A stretch of DNA of 64,000 nucleotides from Primulina eburnea (taxonomy: Eukaryota > Streptophyta > Magnoliopsida > Lamiales > Gesneriaceae): NCBI RefSeq assembly GCF_022965805.1, contig NC_133101.1:13487054-13551053 (forward strand), in the 5' to 3' direction. The first letter of the stretch is position 1; each line of letters opens with the position of its first letter. The notes beneath the pieces were generated by a model. The model was not told the DNA's origin. It ran no database searches and was given only the letters and a program-made list of their open reading frames with translations. The position numbers and the translations under genes are program-made. Of the stretch, positions 34,096 to 45,871 are shown piece after piece.

Positions 34096-35172
34096 CATTC
34101 AGTAAAGTGGTGTCTGGGTCCGCCTCCTGTGTATGCATGGCGAATACCCTGCCCTGGGTTGGCTGCTTCCACCGCGGGCACTCTTTCAGCATGTGATCCG
34201 TAGCTCCACATTTAAAACATTTTCCTGATCCATACAAGCACTGCCCCGGGTGCTGGCGGTTGCATTTTGGACACACTGGGTAAGCAACGGGCTTCTGAGG
34301 CGCCCCCTGCTGCTGAATTGGACCCTTGCCCTTTGGTGGTCCATGATACGGCTTCTTCCCTGGCGGCCCCTGATAAGGTTTCTGAACAGGGGCCTCTGAT
34401 GCTGCTGCTGGTGCTGCGGCGCTTGATGGGGCCTCTTGCCCTGCCTGTCAGCCTCAATATCTCTCTGGTCCTGCTCTGCCGCTAAAGCTCTAGATACTGC
34501 AATGGCATACGAAGTAGGGCCAGCTACCCTCACATCACGACGCAAGATCGGCCGCAGACCATCAATGAAATGCCTCAGCTTTGCCTGGGCATCATTCGCA
34601 ATGAGGGGTATGAAGTGACATCCCCTCTCAAACTTCCTGACAAACTCTGCCACACTACTGTCCCCCTGTCTCAATGTCATAAATTCCCTGGTCAAACGAG
34701 AGCGTACTTCTTCAGTGAAGTACTTGGAGTAGAAGACCTCCTTGAAACCATTTCAAGGCAGCACCTGCAAATTGACTGCCACTGACGCACTCTCCCACCA
34801 TAGTCTAGCATCTCCATTCAATAAGAAAGTGGCACAACGGACCCTGTCATCATCTGTCAGCTCCATAAAGTCGAAAATTACCTCGATGGACTTGATCCAT
34901 CCCTCAGCTACCATCGGGTCAGTGGTACCCGCAAACTCCTTTGGGATCATCCTCCTAAACCGTTCATACACTGCCTCTGGTTTGGGCCTCGTCCCTGCAC
35001 TTACTGCTGCAGCCTGGTTCTCCGTAAACTGTGCGAAGAACTGCGTCATACCCGCAAGCATCTGCGCTTGCATATCTGGAGGTGGTGGTGGTGGAGGATT
35101 GGCCCTCTCCTCAACTCGAGGCTCTCTGTCCTCATCCCTGGCTTCCCGATTAATCACACGTCTAGGAGGCAT
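34096..35172 (-). pseudogene. Gypsy B gag with zinc knuckle
   Basis: The ATG is at 35172-35170 (MPPRRVINREARDED). A Pro-rich stretch is followed by the gag core: YERFRRMIPKEFAGTTDP, AEGWIKSIEVIFDFM and CATFLLNGDARLWWES. A frame change near 34750-34760 leads to TREFMTLRQGDSSVAEFV and FIDGLRP, and a second change near 34350-34400 leads to the CCHC knuckle CFKCGATDHMLKEC. These breaks make gag non-functional here. The primer site lies 221 bases upstream of the ATG. Confidence 0.82.
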
Positions 35173-35392
35173 ACTGTTCCAATAAATTACCCAGCACGTA
35201 AACCCAACATACATGAATGTAATACAAAAACATAAGATGTACGTACTTTGAACTTTACATGTAAGCATGCTGAAAACATGATTTGATGCTTACTACATAA
35301 CATAATTCAAAACTTTAAAACTTACAGACTTGAGGTGTGACTTTGTGAGCTTCTTGCGATTGGCGGTAGGCGTAACCCTTTACAAGAATACC

Positions 35393-35404
35393 GCTCTGAT
35401 ACCA
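35393..35404 (-). promoter_or_regulatory. Primer binding site, gypsy B
   Basis: TGGTATCAGAGC on the minus strand is complementary to the 3' end of initiator methionine tRNA. It lies two bases from the 5' LTR edge at 35407. Confidence 0.88.
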
Positions 35405-35406
35405 AC

Positions 35407-37511
35407 TGTAACATACCGTACTTTTCATACTTAAAAATTTGCGGAAAAATTAAAAAATTTCTTGAATGTAAAAATACTTTTAATGTTTGCCACAAAAATA
35501 TCACAACCAAATCCCCCATAAGAAAAGGTTGACAAAAACATCGTTCTCCACTTCATCAAAATAGAGTAATAAAATATTCAACATGCTAAACATTTTAAAA
35601 TAAACGTGGGCGGTCCTCGGGTCTAGCCTCTAGCTCAGTCCAAGCCTGCCCCTTGGTCGCCACCTCCTGTCTCCTCATCAACATACTCACCTGCATCGAT
35701 CAAGTCTAGTGAGCCTAAAGACTCAACACGTATAAACTGAAAATAACGAGTACTACTTAATAAAACCACAAGAGACTTTAAAATAAGGCGTACATACTTG
35801 AAACTTGAACTTGAAATAAACTTGAACATACACATACACATAGACGTGCCATAACGTGAAAATTTTCTTAAACATGCTTTCATAGTTAAACATACTTGAC
35901 ATACATGATTTCATTTTGCGAGGATGTTTCAAAGCAAGTGACCCATACATAATAAAGGCCTGATCAGACACACCATAGTACTGGGCTGACAGGGACGTAT
36001 CCAATGCCACATACATTAGATCCCCGTTCATAATTTAACGGGCTGGTTGGTCCCCGTTCATAATTTAACGCTTTCCAACCTCGATCTAACCCGTTCATAG
36101 TTTAACGGGGTGGAGAGGTCCTCGGCCACGTTCACCGACTTCCAAACCCATTCATAAATTGGTCACAAGACATTTAGCATACTTCAAAAACTTGAAAATA
36201 TTATCTTGCACGTCATACATACTTACTTGGCGTTGAGGGATTCGTTGGACTCCGACTGGGGCCGTTGCTGCACAAAATAACATGAAATTTCATACCTAAC
36301 TTGCATAACTTAGACTTCGAAATCATGCTTACTCACAAGCTCATTCTATCCCTTAGGACATTCTAGATTTTCACATGACTCGACCTTGTAAAACATCGTA
36401 TTAAACCATAGCATAAAACCTCGAACCGAACATTAATTGATAAAAGAATTTAACCCAAAACTGAAGGTACACGGACCCCGTGCCCAGGTCCGGCCCCGGG
36501 TCCGTGTAGGTTCGCTAAGTTATGTGCGTGAAGAAGAAGAAGGCACGGACCCCGTCTCTAGGTCCGAGTAAGGGTCCGTGTAGGTGCGGAAAAATGACAC
36601 TCCTGAAGGAACAAAGGCACGGACCCCGTGGAGAGGTCCGGGTGAACATCCGTGTAGGCACTGCAAACATACATCGAGTGAAACACAAAGGCACGGACCA
36701 CGTGCTCTCATCCGTTTAGGGGTCCGTGCTGACTCGCAAAAACGACACTGAAGGAATAACAAAGGCACGGACCCCGTGTCAGGGTCCGTGTACGTGTCCG
36801 GCTAGACACTGAACGACGAAACCTTCGTGCAAAACTTAGTGTGATGTTTTCTTCTCCCCAACCAAACCAAATGACCGTGGATCGATACCCCGAGACACAT
36901 CCTTGTACGCTACGACATTGTACCAACCCAAGTAAGCCATTAAAATTGTTCCCAGGAGCAACAATCAACAACAACAACGACACGACCTGAAATTCGTCAC
37001 CATTATTCTCCCTACGACTTTTGATTCAACCTGGTGCCTAGCGACACGAACGGTGATCCAAATACCAACCCAACATCATAAAAATCATAACTAGATGCAG
37101 CAACGATCGCCCGTCGATCCCTAACGAAGCCTGCAACATAAAACTTCAAGAAACGCATCAATAACAAAATTTTCTGGAATTCACAGTTTGAGTAGTATCA
37201 CGAAAAACATCATAACTCACTCATTTGTCGTCTAAAAATCTCGAATTTTATATCAAATCGAAGGCATCGAAAATTTCTACATTTTTCGTGTTGAAAGTTT
37301 TCTCAAAATCCCGACTGAAAAATCGCAATATTTGAAAAGACAGTAAAAAACGAATTTTTGAGATTCAAAACTACTTCAAAATACGTCCAATACAATTTAT
37401 GCTCAAACTACTACGAATCATTCACATGTTTTCACACAAAACGCATCAAAATTCATACTATGACAAGATCGATGCAGCAAGAACAGAATATACGTGCCTT
37501 TTGTTAATAAA
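35407..37511 (-). repeat. 5' LTR of gypsy B
   Basis: Its plus-strand left edge is TGTAACATACCG. It carries GTTCATAATTTAACG motifs (36025-36110) and a GGACC/GGTCC palindrome array (about 36465-36800). It ends at TTAATAAA where gypsy C begins, so its U3 start is missing. Confidence 0.82.
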
Positions 37512-40500
37512 CGTAAATTTCGGCCAACTCAAATAGAACACATGAAAATATTTTTATAAAATATTTTGCCCATTTTAAAATAAAACCTCACTCAACTAGT
37601 ATTAAAAATCCAAGTGAAATAATCGTAACGCAAAATCGTCTACTGTTTTACCAAACTTAAAAAGCAATCATTTGAAAAGTAAAGCCCATACTAAACCTCT
37701 CAAAAATCTCTCAAAAGCATAAATAAATAATCTTAAAAATCTTTAAATTAAATCATAGAGTATAATGCGGAAAATGTAGCGCTGGTCCTCGGGTTGTGTG
37801 CACCTTCAGTCCAGTAGTATCACCCATCAAGACCTCCCTCAATACCACCTGCATCCATCACACCTACTGAGTCTAAAGACTCAACACACCATAATCTTGA
37901 TAACGAATAATAGGTATCAAACCACATGCAACAGTGAAAATACTTTTAAGTAAAAATAACATTTCATGACAAGCAAACATGATTTCTTTTTCCTTAACAT
38001 GACATGACATAAATCCTTTAACATGAACATGAACATTTTCCTTTTCCTTTGTTGAATTCAGATCGTTAATTGTGACTTTCCTGACATGACACGACATGAA
38101 CGATGGATCCATCTACGTGAAACCTCAGTACTGGGCGGCGGGGACATCAGCGACACTCTCAGCGGTCAACTGAGCCTTGGCCTATCATGATCGAATAGAA
38201 ATACGCTCGTCGGGGTTCCCTCGGGGGCCTTTTCCCATAAATGGGTTCCCTCTGGGGCTTTTTCCCCTCACGACATTCTCATTCTTACCGTTACCACAAA
38301 AACCGTTACCACATATTCGCAATGATGGAAACACGATCGTCGGGCTCCCACTAGGACCATAACCCTCACGACGTTGCCAACATTAACGAATTAGTCACAA
38401 TAACTTCACGTCCTTCAACATATTTCATTCACATCACTTAGAAAAATCATGAATAATGTTTACGTTTTTTTCTTTTCGAAACCAAGCATGCAACATGTAT
38501 TTTAAATGTCTTCTTAATTCATGAAAATTCCTTAGACATTTAAAAATCATCAATAAATCATGAGAAATTCATAATCATTTAAAAATATTATATTTAACAT
38601 GAAAACAGCATTTCGGGCACTGCCATGACCTTTACTAATTTCTAGGTGTAAAAAGATCGTTTTACCCCTAGACTCGACATTTTACGATTTCGAGTTTTTT
38701 CTTGATTTCTTGAATCTAACGTGTCCCAAATAATTATTTAAGCTTATATGAATTTTTTCGTAATTTTATTTGGCTTAAAACTTATACTTTTTCAATTATC
38801 TTTTCTTAATTGTTTTTACGGTGTTTTAATCCCGAAAAATACCAAACTTTAATATAAAATTCCTAAATTATAAATTTAGTCTTTTTATATTATTTTAGCC
38901 CTTATGGATCATGACTCGACCCCCGTGATCCGTTTTCCAAATTTTCTTTATTTTAAAAACCCTATTTGACACCTAAACTTCGACCCCGAGCCATCTCTTA
39001 ATTTTTACGAGTTACCCCAGAACCATGTCGAGCCAAAACATGCCCAACATGTTAAAGTACCCTACCGGAGTCTAAGTTTGCCAAGACGACACCCCAAAAC
39101 CCGTAAACGAAGCAACCCAGGACTTACCATGTGCTGGCCGAGAGCAGCAGTGCATGGCCCTCACGTTTTATGGTGTCTAAACCCTAACCCATGACTTGGT
39201 TCCATAACTCACCTCTCCAACACTCGCCTAAGACCCTAGTGAACCTTCCTAGCCCAGCCCGTAACCCCGAGCCAAGTCCCTCAGCCCTGGAGCGCTTGCA
39301 TGAGCGCTGCACCATGTTGTGCAGTTCTCGGGTAGAGTCCCTCTTGCAAGGGACTCTTCGCCGCCTCTCCCCTCGAGTCCTAGCATGGCTAGGACTCTTC
39401 CCTGGTCTCCTCCACGCCCCTGGCTAGCCCCTGGACAAGAGCCGCACCAAGCCCCACTCTCCTACTTGAAACCCGATCTCCCTCCACCAAAGACAACCAA
39501 GTGCAGTTCACGTTTTCTGATTTTATTTGTTTTCCTGCTGCTTATGTGGGGTGCGTGTGTGTCTTAAACCTTGTAAAACTTTACCTAACCTTACCTAGAC
39601 TTGATGGCAGCCCCTTAATCATGCATATAACAAATTTTCATGCACCAAACTCATAAGCCGAAGGCTACACATGCAGTAAATCGGATTTCTGGAAGAAAAT
39701 TAAAAGTGTTTCATTCACCCAACAATTTAAATAAATAATATGACATGATGGATGAGAAAAGGGAGATTAAGGTGTGCCTTTGCGTAGTTTACGCTCGAAT
39801 ACACGTTGACGACTAAGAACAAAACGCGACGTGGGCTTGGCTTGAAGCTAACTCTCGATTTTTCCTTCCCACAAAGGTGCAGCCGAGAGTTTATTTTTCA
39901 GAAATAAGGCTACCGTGAGTGTGTGTGGCCGTGAGATTCTCAGAAAATAATAAAGCTGCTGTGTGAGTGTGTGGGAGAGAGTTTTGGTAATGGGAAATAG
40001 GGTGGCCGAAACTTGAGTCTAGAATTGTGTAGGGTTTTGAGTTAAATTACATATTAAATACTAGATTATCACTAAGTATGCTTTTAGGCCTATTAAGCCA
40101 TAAATTAAAGCCCATTAGTTTAATTTAGGATTTAATAGAATATTAGCAAAGTTTTCTTTTAAATAAAATTTGGATTTATTAGCCGGGATGCTAAAAAGCT
40201 TGATTTTTTTAGTTGAAAAACCAACACCGATAAAATTTATATCCCGGCGTATAAAATCACCTCAAAACCCTATATTTTCAAAAATACTAAAAAGCATCGC
40301 CCATATTTAAAATAATTATTTAATAAAAATCATTTTACATTTTCAGCCCTCGGTCCCCGTTCCTCGATCGTCACTTGAATATTCCTAAAAATACCATTTT
40401 AATGCATGATGACAATAAAATCTCAAATAGAATATAAACAATTATATCATATAATGAATTAGCAACTAAACTCAATTAATTATTCTATTTTCATAATTTC

Positions 40501-40549
40501 CTAGATTCGCATGCCGTTGGTTTACGTTGTCTTAAATTTGGACCTTACA
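37512..40549 (-). repeat. 3' LTR of gypsy C (about 3.0 kb)
   Basis: The minus-strand start TGTAAGGTCC is at 40549, directly after the polypurine tract. The other end is inferred at CGTAAATTTCGG (37512, expected TG). A fragment of the same LTR lies inverted at 16326-17593. It contains no gene; several short open frames are chance. Confidence 0.75.
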
Positions 40550-40567
40550 ATTCCTCCCCCCCTTAAA
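40550..40567 (-). promoter_or_regulatory. Polypurine tract of gypsy C
   Basis: Minus strand AAGGGGGGGGAGGAAT immediately precedes the LTR start TGTAAGG. An equivalent tract of gypsy D is at 45222-45238. Confidence 0.85.
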
Positions 40568-40586
40568 TAAAATTTTTTCCTCGAAA

Positions 40587-41840
40587 TTAGAACTTACCGA
40601 ATAGATCTTGATAGCGACTCTTCAAGTCTATCTCGGTTTCCCATGTAGCTTCCTCTTCCGAGTGATTCAGCCACTTGACCTTGAACATTGGAATGACTCT
40701 GTTCCGCGGTCGTCTTTCTTGTCTTGCTAAGATTTGGACTGGTCTTTCTTCGTACGTCATATTTGGAGTTAGTTGGAGAGGTACATGCGACGGATTCGAC
40801 ATGTACTTCCGCAGAATTGAAATATGGAACACATTGTGAACTCCTGAAAGCGCTGGTGGCAAAGCCACTTTATAAGCTAGTGTCCCAATCCTCTCCAAAA
40901 TCTCGAACGGGCCAATAAATCTAGGACTAAGCTTGCCCTTCTTGCCAAAGCGCATAACACCCTTCATGGGTGCTATCTTCACAAATACATGATCGCCCAC
41001 GGCAAACTCTAAGTCCCTTCGCCTTTTGTCCGCATAACTCTTCTGTCGGCTTTGTGCAGTCTTCATTCTATCACGTATTTTGACTACAAGCTCAGCTGTC
41101 TCTTCAATCACATCTGGACCAATATCCCTTCTTTCCCCAACCTCGTCCCAATGAATAGGAGATCTACACCTTCTTCCATAGAGTGCCTCAAAAGGAGCCA
41201 TCCCGATTGATGATTGGAAACTATTATTGTAGGTGAACTCCACTAGAGATAACTTCGGTTCCCAACTACCTTGGAAATCGATAACACATACTCGCAGTAG
41301 ATCCTCCAAAATCTGTATAACTCTCTCTGACTGACCATCGGTTTGAGGATGGAATGTTGTACTGAATAATAACTTGGTCCCCATCGCTGCATGCAGACTC
41401 TTCCAAAAAGATGAAGTAAATCGCGGGTCTCTGTCAGAGACAATAGATACTGGTATCCCATGCAGACGAACTATCTCCCGAATATATAACTCTGCATACT
41501 GAACCATGGTGAATGTCGTCTTAATAGGTAGAAAATGCGCTGATTTCGTAAGACGATCAACTATCACCCAAATGGCATTCATACCCTTAACAGTCTTAGG
41601 CAATCCCACAACAAAGTCTATGGTGACATTTTCCCATTTCCACTCGGGAATAGGGAGTGGCTTCAATTTTCCCGCTGGTCTCTGATGCTCTGCTTTGACT
41701 TGCTGACAAGTCAAACACTCGGATACGTATCTCAGAATGTCTCTCTTCATGCCTGGCCACCAATATAATAACTGCAAATCTCTATACATCTTGGTACTGC
41801 CCGGATGAATGGAATATGGCGTGTCATGGGCTTCATTCAT
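40587..41840 (-). pseudogene. Gypsy C integrase with chromodomain
   Basis: This open frame is the C-terminal third of pol. Order: zinc-binding region (H-D-T-P-Y-S..., [14 protein letters not shown]), the catalytic core with IDFVVGLP, SIVSDRDPRFTS and TDGQSERVIQILED (DDE residues present), the GPFEILERIG block, and a C-terminal chromodomain-like segment (FKVKWLNHSEEEATWE). The chromodomain targets integration to particular chromatin in known chromoviruses. It is separated from RNase H by a short broken stretch (41841-42066), so pol is not continuous. Confidence 0.88.
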
Positions 41841-42066
41841 AGTAAGATTTCACAAAGAATCGACACTAGGAACCCATAGACCGTCATGATAACGGACTAG
41901 ACCATCCGCTACTGAATATAAATTCCGGCCCTTGGCTACATCTCAAGCTCTCCACTTTTGCAACTGCTCATCAGTGGACTGTCCATCATGGATTTTATCT
42001 CTCAATGTCGACTGTACTGATAATGTTGCAAGATTAGGGGCCTCGCCCCTAGCAAACACTGTAAGC

Positions 42067-43943
42067 TCAAACTGTTGTATCTCGGACTGCAACGGTCTTT
42101 GGAGTGATAACTGCTGCTTTTCTACTTAATGCGTCTACCACTACATTAGCTTTTCCCGGATGGAAGCTAATATCACAATCGTAGTCCTTCACTAATTCAA
42201 GCCATCTGCGCTGTCTCATATTCAACTCCTTTTGGGTGAAGAAGTATTTCAAGCTTTTATGATCGGTGAATATTTTGCACTTCTCCCCATAAAGATAGTG
42301 TCTCCAAATCTTTAATGCGAAGACTACTGGTGCAAGCTCAAGATCATGAGTAGGATAGTTCTTTTCATGAATTTTCAACTGTCTTGACGCATAGGCGATA
42401 ACTCGGTCGTTTTGCATAAGAACTGCGCCCAAACCAAGCTTAGAAGCGTCGGTATAAAGAACATACTCCCCTTGCCCCGAGTGCATTGATAGCACTGGTG
42501 CTGATATCAAGACTTGTTTCAACTTGTCAAAACTGTCTTGGAACTCGGGTCCCCAAATAAACTTTGCATTTTTCTTTGTCAAGGCGGTCATGGGTACCGC
42601 TATAGATGAGAACCCCTGAATGAACTTGCGATAATAGCCAGCTAGTCCCAAGAAACTGCGAATCTCGGTGACGCTTTTCGGTACTGGCCACTCTTTCACT
42701 GCTTCCACTTTACTCGGATCGACTTCCACTCCACTACTGGAAATGATGTGGCCTAAGAATGCCACTCTGTCAAGCCAAAACTTGCACTTACTGAATTTTA
42801 CATATAGCTTTCTGTCTTGCAGTACTTGCAGTGCGGTCCTCAGATGACGGCTATGCTCCTCTCTGCTCTTGGAATAGATCAATATGTCATCAATGAAGAC
42901 AATAATAAATTGATCCAGATACGGCTGAAATACGCGATTCATGAGATCCAGGAAGATCGCTGGCGCATTGGTCAACTTGAATGGCATGACCATAAACTCA
43001 TAGTGCCCATATCTCGTGCGAAACGCTGTCTTGTGAACATCAGACTCTTTGACTTTCAATTGATGGTATCCCGATCGCAGATCGATCTTAGAAAATATCG
43101 ATGCTCCTTGCAACTGATCAAACAAATATTCAATTCTTGGCAGTGGATACTTATTTTTGATAGTAACCCGATTAAGCTCCCGATAATCGATGCAAAGACG
43201 CATGCTACCATCTTTCTTTTTCACAAATAATACCGGAGTGCCCCATGGAGAGTAACTACGGCGAATGAAACCCTTGTCTAGCAATTCTTGGATTTGATCT
43301 TTCAATCCTTTCATTTCAGTAGGTGCTAGACGATAAGGTGCTTTAGATATAGGAACAGTGCCCGGCATAAGATCAATAGAGAATTCAACTTCACGATCAG
43401 GCGGAATGCCAGAAACGCCTTCGGGAAAGACGCTAGGAAATTCTCTCACAATGTCAACATCTTCCAACTTCTGACCGATAGACTCATGCGCAGTGGTGAC
43501 ACATGCTAGATAGGCTTGGCATCCACGCTTAATAAGCTTCCGCGCACATAGACAAGAGATAATGTGCGGCATTTGCTTGTTTCTTGCCGCCTCGAAAACA
43601 AAAGATTTACCACTGGGTGGTCTGATAGATACTGACCGCTGACGAAAATCAATCGAAGCTCCTTTCGCTGATAACCAATCCATCCCAAGTATAATATCTA
43701 ATTCGGGCATAGGAAGGACAATAAGATCTGCCCGGACAACATCTTTAAATAAACGAAGCTCCAGATTCTTGACAATCTTAGTCGTGAGCATTTGATCACC
43801 AGAAGGAATAGTAACTTTGAAACCCAAACCCATATCTTGAGGAGTAATATTCAGTCTTTTTATGAAGGTTTCAGATATGAAGGAATGTGTAGCCCCTGAA
43901 TCTAGCAACGTATAGGAAGCTACACCTGGAATGATGATCCTCC
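42067..43943 (-). pseudogene. Gypsy C protease, RT and RNase H
   Basis: This exon begins at the inferred acceptor (43943). It reads protease [15 protein letters not shown] and [12 protein letters not shown] with [30 protein letters not shown] and [13 protein letters not shown]; and RNase H with [25 protein letters not shown] and [10 protein letters not shown]. The long open frame of 613 codons is the best-preserved gypsy pol in the window. It ends shortly after RNase H in an out-of-frame tail, so integrase is not linked. Confidence 0.9.
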
Positions 43944-44547
43944 CTGTGGTGAAAATGTCTTTTAAATCTTTTCGCGTTGAATCTTAAAGATTTACTATCA
44001 TTAATTCCCAAAGTTTAGATGAAGATTGCGAGTTGAACTTAAACATTTCTAGGAAAAATTGCACTTTAGTCCCTTAACTTTTTGGAATTCACAATTTTGA
44101 CCCAAAGTTTTCGAATTTTTGCCATTTAGTCCATAAATTATTTCGAAATTCGGATTAAGTACTTTATATCTTGAGAATTACATTTTGATCCTTAAGAATT
44201 CAGACATTGCACTTAGGTCTTTTAATTTCGATTTTTCGCCTCTAAGACCCTTAAGTTTTCAAAAATTCCAAATTGACCCCCAAAATTTCGAAATTTCCCA
44301 TTTATGATTTTCTTTAATTTTGGTCCTAGAACTTTTTATTTGGAATCATGACATCCTTCACATAAAATAAGGCACAAAATTCAAATCATTTTTCTAAGGT
44401 TTCTAAGATCGTCACTTAAATCCAACTAAGTAGAACATGCAACCTAATTTATTCTAGGTTGAAACTTGATCCCAAAAAAATTCTAGTAACCAATTTAACA
44501 TTTCATGCATAAATAAGCAATAAAAAAATGTTAAATGACTAGGTTAC
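43944..44547 (-). other. Putative intron between gag and protease, gypsy C (604 bp)
   Basis: The donor is ACAG|GTAACC at 44547 and the acceptor TTTTCACCACAG ends at 43944. Splicing joins L-I-T to G-R-I-I-I-P-G-V in frame and makes a continuous gag-protease junction. The segment is AT-rich, stop-filled and non-coding. The acceptor context is conserved in gypsy D (near 57626) and in the fragment at 17594-18055. Confidence 0.62.
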
Positions 44548-45028
44548 CTGTGATGAGTGTAGTATTTGCCTCTTCCTCAGCTTCCTCGGCATTCATAACA
44601 TAAGCTCGGGCCGTGGTAGCTGCTTTCTTCTTTGGACACTCAATAGCTTTGTGCCCATCCTCCTTGCAGTAGAAACATTTATAAGATCCCCATTCACATT
44701 TGCCAAGGTGAAAACAGTTGCACTGTTTGAAAGGTTGCCTCTCAGCAGGCTTTGGTGCTCCCGGATTCTGTGGCTTTGGTGCTGGCTTGTTGACTTGACC
44801 TTGGGGCTTTTGAGGCCCTTGAGGTCTAGGAGGACCCGTGTATGGCTTCTTATTAGGCTGATTGTTATTCTGATGTTGTTACCTCTTGCGCTGTAACTCG
44901 AAGTCAATGTCTCTCAAAGATTGTTCAGCCTGATATGCAAAAGTAACTGCTGTAGCATAATCCCTCGGGCGCATCATCATGACCTTATCCCGAATGGTAG
45001 GACGTAGGCCATCCATAAAGTGCCTCAT
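44548..45028 (-). pseudogene. Gypsy C gag, C-terminal half
   Basis: Reads RHFMDGLRPTIRDKV, then YATAVTFAYQAEQSL, an internal stop after ELQRKR, a Pro/Gln/Asn-rich spacer, and a CCHC knuckle CFYCKEDGHKAIEC. It ends EANTTLIT at the intron donor. The N-terminal half is missing because the sequence switches to LTR at about 45028. The frame 44593-44907 in another phase is a by-product. Confidence 0.8.
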
Positions 45029-45221
45029 CCCGTTCCTCGATCGTCACTTGAATATTCTTAAAAATACCATTTAATTCATGATGACAATAAAATCTCAAAT
45101 AGAATATAAACAATTATGTCATATAATTATTTAGCAACTAAACTCAATTAATTATTCTATTTTCATAATTTCCTAGATTCGCATGACGTTGGTTTACGTT
45201 GTCTTAAATTTTGACCTTACA
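45029..45221 (-). repeat. Truncated LTR between gypsy C and D
   Basis: Only the first ~193 bases (minus-strand sense) of a C-type LTR remain, from the TGTAAGGTC edge at 45221 to the gag junction of C near 45028. The homologous part of the full LTR is about 40360-40549. Confidence 0.82.
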
Positions 45222-45258
45222 ATTCCTCCCCCCCTTAAATAAAATTTCGTCCTCGAAA

Positions 45259-45871
45259 TTAGAACTTACCGAATAGATCTGGATAGCGACTCTTCAATTC
45301 TCTCTCGGTTTCCCATGTAGCTTCCTCTTCCGAGTGATTCAGCCACTTGACCTTGACCATTGAAATGACTCTGTTCCGCAGTCGTCTTTCTTGTCTTGCT
45401 AAGATTTGGACTGGTCTTTCTTCGTATGTCATATTTGGAGTTAGTTGGAGAGGCTCATAATTAAGTACATGCGACGGATTCGACATGTACTTCCGCAGCA
45501 TTGAAATATGGAACACATTGTGAACTCCTGAAAGCGCTGGTGGCAAAGCCACTTTATAAGCTAGTGTCCCCATCCTCTCCAAAATCTCGAACGGGCCAAT
45601 AAATCTAGGACTAAGCTTTCCCTTCTTGCCAAAGCGCATAACACCCTTCATGGGTGCTATCTTCACAAATACATGATCGCCCACTGCAAACTCTAAGTCC
45701 CTTTGCCTTTTGCCCGCATAACTCTTCTTTCGGGTTTGTGTAGTTTTCATTCTATCACGAATTTTGACTACAAGCTCAGCTGTCTCTTCAATCACATCTG
45801 GACCAATATCCCTTCTTTCCCCAACCTCGTCCCAATGAACAGGAGATCTACACCTTCTTCCATAGAGTGCC
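45259..45871 (-). pseudogene. Gypsy D integrase C-terminus and chromodomain
   Basis: Nearly the same as in C (VGDHVFVKIAPMKGVMRF, GPFEILERMG, VKVKWLNHSEEEATWE). The open frame covers 45259-45795, and the same reading continues to the copia E insertion at 45872. The five bases GTGCC at 45867-45871 are the left target duplication of copia E. Confidence 0.85.

Larger units (their letters stand above)
30582..37511 (-). mobile_element. Ty3/gypsy element B, truncated pol
   Basis: A minus-oriented element whose 5' LTR is at the right (35407-37511) and 3' LTR at the left (30582-32676). An iMet primer site lies at 35393-35404. Gag, protease and most of RT are present, but sequence jumps from RT (EVDAAKVAAV) straight into the 3' LTR, so RNase H, integrase and polypurine tract are missing. 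Both LTR copies stop matching at the same TAAACG motif. Non-autonomous. Confidence 0.85.
37512..45028 (-). mobile_element. Ty3/gypsy chromovirus C
   Basis: A minus-oriented element with the 3' LTR at the left (37512-40549), polypurine tract, integrase with a chromodomain-like end, RNase H-RT-protease, a putative intron and the C-terminal half of gag. At about 45028 gag stops and the LTR of gypsy D follows, so C has no full 5' LTR of its own. The chromodomain places it in the chromovirus clade, probably Tekay-like. Confidence 0.85.

Noticed and set aside
34742..35185. 147-codon plus-strand frame opposite gypsy B gag
   Set aside because: It is antisense to a clear gag core and shows no independent features; a shadow frame.
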